Origin: Hydrogenophilales bacterium
Lineage (GTDB): Bacteria; Pseudomonadota; Gammaproteobacteria; Burkholderiales; Thiobacillaceae
Direction of reading: 5' to 3'
DNA length: 18,546 bases
NCBI GenBank assembly: GCA_016719465.1
Contig: JADJYY010000035.1
Span: 1 to 18,546 of the forward strand
Below are positions 14,178 through 18,546 of this stretch, in pieces. Position numbers and translations under genes: made by a program. The notes under the pieces were generated by a model. It saw nothing but the letters and a program-made list of their open reading frames with translations. It was not told where the DNA came from and did no database searches. Position 1 is the first letter of the stretch. Every line of letters begins with the position of its first letter.

Positions 14178-15833
14178 ATGCTCCACCTCGTTCTCTGCTG
14201 GCATTTCCACCAGCCCGACTACCGCGACGCCGACGGGCGTTACCAGTTGCCCTGGACCTACCTGCACGCGGTCAAGGACTACGCCGACATGGCGGCCCAT
14301 CTGGAGGCCGCGCCCAACCTGTGCTGCGTGGTCAATTTCGTGCCCACCCTCACGGCCCAGTTGGTCGATTACACCGACCAGTTCGCCAGCGGCGACCTGC
14401 GCGACCCACTCCTGGCCAGGCTGGTCGATCCCCGGCTCGAAGCCTTGCCGACCGCCGACAAGCATCAGCTCGTGCTCCAGTGCTTCAAGGTCAACCATCC
14501 CACCATGCTGGAGCCGTTTCCCGCCTACCGGCGCCTGTACACCCTGTGGAAGACCGCGGAGGAAAGCGGCGAGGCCGGCATGGCCTATCTTTCCGGGCAA
14601 TACCTGGCCGATCTGGTGACCTGGTATCACCTGGCCTGGACCGGCGAGACCGTGCGCCGCGCCCGCCCCGATCTGCTGGCCCTGATGGAAAAGGGCGAAG
14701 GCTTCAGCCTTGAGGACAGGAAGGCGCTGTTCGCCATCTATGGCGAGGTCATCGCCAGCCTGCTGCCCCGCTACCGCGAGATGGCCGAGCGCGGCCAGAT
14801 CGAGCTCTCCGCCACGCCCCACAGCCATCCCATCCTGCCGCTGCTGCTGGATTTTCGCGCCTCCCGGGAAGCGCGGCCCGACCTGCCGGTTCCCGCAGCC
14901 GCCAACTATCCGGGCGGCGAGGCGCGCGCCCGGCTCCACATCGAGGCCGCCATGACGGATCACCGGGAGCATTTCGGCCAGACTCCGGCCGGCTTCTGGC
15001 CCGCCGAGGGCGGCGTGTCGGAAGCCGCCGTGGATTTGCTGTCCGCCGCCGGCGTGACCTGGACCGCCAGCGGCGAGGGCGTTCTGCGCCACAGCCTGGC
15101 CGCCCTTCACCAGGATCTGAGTCACAAGGCCGGCTGGTCCACCATGCCCTATCGTTTGCCCGGCACCGATACGGCCCTGTTCTTCCGCGACGACCACCTC
15201 TCCGACCTCATCGGCTTCGAATACAAGGGCTGGTTCGGCGCCGACGCCGTGCGCCATTTCCTCCACGCCCTGGACGAGGTGCGGCGTCACGCGCCGGGCC
15301 CCAATCCGGTGGTCAGCATCATCCTGGACGGTGAAAACGCCTGGGAGTACTACCCCTACAACGGCTTCTACTTCCTGTCGGACCTGTATGCCGCGCTGAT
15401 GGACGCGCCCCACATCCGCGCCACCACCTTCAGCGACTACCTGGAAATGGCGCCCGAGTCGCCCCGGCCCCTGCCCCGCCTGGTGGCCGGCAGCTGGGTT
15501 TACGGCGACTTCACCACCTGGATGGGCGATCCGGCCAAGAACCGGGGCTGGGACTGGCTGGTGGCGGCCAAGCAGGCCTTCGATGCCGCCCCGGTCGAGC
15601 GCCAGGCGGCGGCGGAACCCCTGCTGCGCTCCTGCGAGAGCTCCGACTGGTTCTGGTGGTTCGGCGACTACAACCCGGCCGACGCGGTGGAAAGCTTCGA
15701 CCGGGTCTACCGGCAGAAGCTCAAGCGCCTGTACCAAACCCTTGGCGCGCCCGCGCCCGACTACCTGGATCATCCGCTCTGCCAGGGCGGTGGCGGCATG
15801 GAAGCGGGCGGCGTGATGCGGCGCGGTTCTTAG
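14178..15833 (+). CDS. GH57-family glycoside hydrolase, probable alpha-glucan-active enzyme
   Basis: 551 residues with GH57 motifs in order: HFHQPDYRD at 9-17, a region with SATPHSHPILPLL at 211-223, GFWPAEGG at 272-279, TASGEGVL with Glu300, and LDGENAWEYYP with Asp384 (expected acid/base) near 383-393. A Trp-rich stretch SSDWFWWFGDYN lies at 488-499. This fits the GH57 group often found in glycogen gene clusters and annotated as alpha-amylase or amylopullulanase-like. Substrate and bond specificity are not decided by the motifs. No signal peptide is seen, so it should act in the cytosol on glycogen or maltodextrin. No Shine-Dalgarno precedes ATG 14178: the leader is the arm of a hairpin. 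The N-terminal match to the family supports this start. Confidence 0.92.
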   Translation: MLHLVLCWHFHQPDYRDADGRYQLPWTYLHAVKDYADMAAHLEAAPNLCCVVNFVPTLTAQLVDYTDQFASGDLRDPLLARLVDPRLEALPTADKHQLVLQCFKVNHPTMLEPFPAYRRLYTLWKTAEESGEAGMAYLSGQYLADLVTWYHLAWTGETVRRARPDLLALMEKGEGFSLEDRKALFAIYGEVIASLLPRYREMAERGQIELSATPHSHPILPLLLDFRASREARPDLPVPAAANYPGGEARARLHIEAAMTDHREHFGQTPAGFWPAEGGVSEAAVDLLSAAGVTWTASGEGVLRHSLAALHQDLSHKAGWSTMPYRLPGTDTALFFRDDHLSDLIGFEYKGWFGADAVRHFLHALDEVRRHAPGPNPVVSIILDGENAWEYYPYNGFYFLSDLYAALMDAPHIRATTFSDYLEMAPESPRPLPRLVAGSWVYGDFTTWMGDPAKNRGWDWLVAAKQAFDAAPVERQAAAEPLLRSCESSDWFWWFGDYNPADAVESFDRVYRQKLKRLYQTLGAPAPDYLDHPLCQGGGGMEAGGVMRRGS

Positions 15834-15836
15834 CTA

Positions 15837-15953
15837 CAAGGGGCAAGGGCGGCGCTTCGCGCCTGCAAGGTTCAAGGAAATTCCCTAGACTTTGCTTGCC
15901 CCTTGCCCCTTGCCCCTTGCCCCTTGCCCCTTGCCCCTTGCCCCTTGCCTTGA
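15837..15953. repeat. Heptamer tandem array (CCTTGCC x7) with complementary upstream arm
   Basis: Seven perfect copies of CCTTGCC run from 15901 to 15949, preceded by a degenerate copy (15894-15900) and followed by a partial one. Upstream, CAAGGGGCAAGGG at 15837-15849 is the reverse complement of two array units, and a small hairpin GGCGC-TTC-GCGCC lies at 15851-15863. The array ends 11 bp before the start codon of the second GH57 gene. It is a microsatellite, so copy number may vary by slippage. Confidence 0.85.
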
Positions 15954-15964
15954 ATTAGATACCC

Positions 15965-17992
15965 ATGCCCAAATCCGTTTCCCTCCTCCTCGGCGTCCAC
16001 GCCCACCAGCCCGTCGGCAACTTCCCGGAAGTCGTGGAGGACGCCCACCAGCGCTGCTACAAGCCTTTCCTGGAAACCGTATTCAAGTACCCGGACTTTC
16101 GTTTTGCCCTGCATTCGTCCGGCTGGCTGCTGGAATGGCTGATGACCCATCACCCGGACGACATGGCGCTGCTGCGCCAGATGGCCGACCGGGGACAGGT
16201 GGAATTCTTCGGCGCCGGCGACATGGAACCGGTGCTGGCGGTGATTCCCTACCGGGACCGCATGAGCCAGCTGGCCGCCATGTCCGACCGGCTGGAGCAG
16301 TACTTCCTGCAACGTCCCCAGGGCGCCTGGCTCACCGAGCGGGTGTGGGAAGCCACCGTGGTGCCGGCCCTGGCCGATTCCGGCATCCGCTACGTGATGG
16401 TGGACGACTACCACTTCCTCTGCGCCGGCAGCGAGCGGGACCAGCTCAACGGCTTCCACACCACCGAGGAGGACGGCCGCCGCCTGGACCTGTTCCCCAT
16501 CTCCGAGGCCCTGCGCTACCGCCTGCCCTTCGCCCCGGCTGCCGAGGCGGTGGCCTACATCGAGTCCATGGCGGATGAGACCGGCTCGGTTGCCAACGCT
16601 CCCGCCGCCATCTACTTCGACGACATCGAGAAGTTCGGCATCTGGCCCGAGACCTACAACTGGGTCTACGAGCGGGGCTGGCTCAAGGACTTCATCGAGG
16701 GCGTGCTGGCCTCGAAAGTCATCCGCAGCGCCCATTTCCACGACTACCACCGGGAAGCGCCGTCCCGGGGCGTGGTCTACCTGCCCACCGTGTCCTACAG
16801 CGAGATGGGCGAGTGGACCCTGCCCGCCGCCGCCGCCCGGCGCTACGCCGAACTGGTCCATGCCGCCCAGCACGAAGGCGTGCTGGAGCGGGACCGGCCC
16901 TTCATCCGCGGCGGCATCTGGAAGAACTTCCTGACCCGCTATCCGGAGGCCAACTGGGCCCACAAGCGCATGCTGGGCCTGTCCGCCCGCCTGGCCAGCC
17001 TGCCGGATGCCCTGCTGCGCCAGGACCTGGTGGAACTGCTGCACGAGGCCCAGGCCAACGACGCCTATTGGCACGGCCTGTTCGGCGGCATCTACCTGCC
17101 CCACCTGCGGCGCGCCCTCTGGCACGCCATGATCCAGCTGGAACGGCGCCTGGACGCCCTGCAATCCCGCCCCGCCAGCTTTTCCGGCGACGTGGACCTG
17201 GACGGCATCGACGAGGTGTTCATGAGCAGCCTGGCGCTCCAGGCCGTGGTGCGCCCGGACAAGGACGCCTCAGTCATCGAGTTGTCCAGCTATCCCCTGG
17301 CCCAGAACTTCGCCGACACCCTGAGGCGCTACCAGGAGCACTACCACGAGAAAGCCAAAATCGGGGCCGCCACGGCGAAAGAGCACGACGGCGACGGCAT
17401 CGCCTCCGCCCACGACGTGGTGCGCTTCAAGCACGAGATCAAGCCCGAGGATCTGACGCCCGATACCCGCGGGCGCGGCCTGTTCGCGGAAACCTGGACC
17501 GACTACGACATCAAGCTGCCGGTGGAATACGCCAGCAGCGTGGTCCAGGGCGGCGCCGTGCTGTGCATGGGCCAGGCCGGCGAAACCCGGGTGGCCAAGA
17601 TCTACACGGTCAAGGACAACCGCTTGAGCGTCGCCCTCAAGGCCGTGGGCCGGGGCCGCCTGTCCAGCCGTCTCAACCTGGCCATCCCCTGCTGCGACGG
17701 CCCGGCCGGACGCTACGTGGTCAATGGTGAGATCCCCGGCGGCTTCGGCCAGTCCTTCACCTGGGACGGCCTCAAGGAACTCGCCCTGGAAGACCACTAC
17801 CTGGGCGGCGCCATCCGCCTTGCCAGCAACCTGCCGGCCCGCGTCAAGGTCCAGCCCCACATGACCGTGTCCCAGTCGGAAGCCGGCTTCGAGAAGATCA
17901 TGCAGGCGGTGGAACTCACCTTCACCTGGGAAGTGGAGGGGCCAACCGAGATCCAGGTGGACCTGGACGTTCTGCCGATCAAGGCCGCCTGA
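15965..17992 (+). CDS. GH57-family 4-alpha-glucanotransferase / alpha-amylase with C-terminal DUF1925/DUF1926-type domains
   Basis: 675 residues, matching the size of Thermococcus litoralis 4-alpha-glucanotransferase (659). Shared landmarks are GVHAHQPVGNF at 10-20, GAGDMEPVLA near 83-92, WLTERVWE at 122-129 with the nucleophile position Glu125, VDDYHF at 146-151 and YFDDIEKFGIWP at 217-228 with the acid/base position Asp220. Residue 221 is Ile where the family usually has Gly (DGE). A beta-rich C-terminal half with HDVVRFKHEIKPEDL fits the glucanotransferase accessory domains. The likely role is disproportionation or hydrolysis of maltodextrins released from glycogen, in the cytosol. There is no Shine-Dalgarno before ATG 15965; the leader holds a heptamer repeat array. 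It is the last of the glgC-GH57-GH57 run. Confidence 0.93.
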   Translation: MPKSVSLLLGVHAHQPVGNFPEVVEDAHQRCYKPFLETVFKYPDFRFALHSSGWLLEWLMTHHPDDMALLRQMADRGQVEFFGAGDMEPVLAVIPYRDRMSQLAAMSDRLEQYFLQRPQGAWLTERVWEATVVPALADSGIRYVMVDDYHFLCAGSERDQLNGFHTTEEDGRRLDLFPISEALRYRLPFAPAAEAVAYIESMADETGSVANAPAAIYFDDIEKFGIWPETYNWVYERGWLKDFIEGVLASKVIRSAHFHDYHREAPSRGVVYLPTVSYSEMGEWTLPAAAARRYAELVHAAQHEGVLERDRPFIRGGIWKNFLTRYPEANWAHKRMLGLSARLASLPDALLRQDLVELLHEAQANDAYWHGLFGGIYLPHLRRALWHAMIQLERRLDALQSRPASFSGDVDLDGIDEVFMSSLALQAVVRPDKDASVIELSSYPLAQNFADTLRRYQEHYHEKAKIGAATAKEHDGDGIASAHDVVRFKHEIKPEDLTPDTRGRGLFAETWTDYDIKLPVEYASSVVQGGAVLCMGQAGETRVAKIYTVKDNRLSVALKAVGRGRLSSRLNLAIPCCDGPAGRYVVNGEIPGGFGQSFTWDGLKELALEDHYLGGAIRLASNLPARVKVQPHMTVSQSEAGFEKIMQAVELTFTWEVEGPTEIQVDLDVLPIKAA

Positions 17993-18023
17993 TAGACTGC
18001 GCGCCCTCGAATTGGAGAATGCG

Positions 18024-18515
18024 ATGAGCGAACAAGTCATCCGCGCCGGCAAGGTGGTCTACATCACCTATTCCGTGCTCGACGAACAGGGCAACATCTT
18101 CGGCCAGCAGGACATGCCCACGGGCTACGTCCAGGGCGCCGACAGCGGCCTGTTCGCCGCGGTGGAGCGCGCCCTGGAGGGCAAGCGGGAAGGCGACCAG
18201 GTGCAAGCCCGGGTGCCCCCGGAGGAAGCCTTCGGCGACCCCGATCCCGACCTGATCATCAGCGATGACCTGGAAAACCTGCCTCCCATGTTGCGCAGCG
18301 TGGGCGCCCAGGCGGAAATGCAGAACGACGCCGGCGACGTCCTCACCTTCCGGGTGGTGGAGATCAAGGACGGCATGGTCACCCTGGACGGCAACAACCC
18401 CCTGGCCGGCAAGCCCTGCGTCGTGGCCGCCACCGTGGTCTCCATCCGCGATGCCACGGCCGAGGAAATGCGCAACGGCTTCCCCGCCGATCAGGGCGCG
18501 CCGCGCATCCACTGA
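18024..18515 (+). CDS. FKBP-type peptidyl-prolyl cis-trans isomerase, SlyD-like
   Basis: 163 residues. The SlyD arrangement is visible: a split FKBP domain (KVVYITYSVLDEQGN at 10-24, and DGNNPLAGK at 122-130) with an insert-in-flap chaperone domain between (about 68-118: EEAFGDPDPDLI, RVVEIKDGMVTL). SlyD proteins catalyse proline isomerisation and act as folding chaperones in the cytosol. The His/Cys-rich nickel-binding tail of E. coli SlyD is absent, so a nickel role is unlikely. ATG 18024 has GGAGA 5 nt upstream. An in-frame TTG at 18012 overlaps that ribosome site and was rejected. It begins 31 bp after the GH57 stop codon and could be co-transcribed. Confidence 0.92.
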   Translation: MSEQVIRAGKVVYITYSVLDEQGNIFGQQDMPTGYVQGADSGLFAAVERALEGKREGDQVQARVPPEEAFGDPDPDLIISDDLENLPPMLRSVGAQAEMQNDAGDVLTFRVVEIKDGMVTLDGNNPLAGKPCVVAATVVSIRDATAEEMRNGFPADQGAPRIH

Positions 18516-18526
18516 GTCCGGCTTTT

Positions 18527-18546
18527 CCCCCCTTTCCTAAAGGGGG
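18527..18546. repeat. CCCCCTTT-CCT-AAAGGGGG hairpin at right edge
   Basis: The arms CCCCCTTT and AAAGGGGG surround a 3-nt loop, beginning 11 bp after the SlyD-like stop codon. They are the same arms as the copies at 4774-4819 and 6534-6552. What follows is outside the window, so terminator function cannot be judged. Confidence 0.65.

Noticed and set aside
14163..15773. 536-codon open frame on the minus strand
   Set aside because: It is antisense to the first GH57 gene, with low-complexity composition and no domain signal.
15894..15953. Possible CRISPR array
   Set aside because: The unit is only 7 bp, with no spacers between copies; it is a microsatellite.

Overview
The window looks like a chromosomal segment of a high-GC, Gram-negative betaproteobacterium, perhaps from the Rhodocyclales/Nitrosomonadales region. 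The basis is protein style (RF3, SlyD, TatD, CorA, GlgB and GlgC resemble proteobacterial families), strong third-position G+C, GC-rich palindromic intergenic repeats and heptamer microrepeats. The assignment to a group is inference. No rRNA, tRNA, CRISPR array, prophage or transposase gene was found.

Layout. (1) Positions 1-1746, minus strand: an accessory pair. A HigA-type HTH protein overlaps by 11 bp the start of a TIR-transmembrane-formylglycine-synthase-like protein, whose 3' end runs off the left edge. No HigB toxin is present. (2) 1896-5607, minus strand: prfC (release factor 3), a Tim44-like membrane protein, and an exported protein built of twelve ~13-residue repeats with a Met/Pro-rich tail. 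The spacers are full of palindromes. One holds a 146-bp MITE-like element with perfect 15-bp terminal inverted repeats and an 8-bp target duplication. (3) 5772-7147, plus strand: a TatD-family hydrolase followed 2 nt later by a CDP-alcohol phosphatidyltransferase. (4) 7125-8756, minus: pgi. (5) 8819-9453, minus: a vapBC-type toxin-antitoxin pair with a perfect palindromic operator. (6) 9507-12630, minus: glgB followed 4 nt later by a CorA-type transporter with a TTG start. (7) 12819-17992, plus: glgC and two different GH57 enzymes, divergent from glgB. (8) 18024-18515, plus: a SlyD-type FKBP prolyl isomerase.

How the genes fit together. pgi, glgC, glgB and the two GH57 enzymes form a storage alpha-glucan neighbourhood: Pgi links fructose-6-P and glucose-6-P, GlgC makes ADP-glucose, GlgB branches, and the GH57 proteins probably remodel or degrade alpha-glucan. 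Glycogen synthase (glgA) and phosphorylase are not in the window. Both GH57 genes have leaders made of 7-bp repeats plus self-complementary arms, and neither has a visible Shine-Dalgarno sequence.

The strongest candidate for an undescribed system is the HTH/TIR-TM-FGE pair at the left edge. Its TIR domain keeps the glutamate that is catalytic in NAD-cleaving TIR domains. The next most interesting observations are the repeat-built exported protein and the MITE that duplicated a terminator's U-tract.
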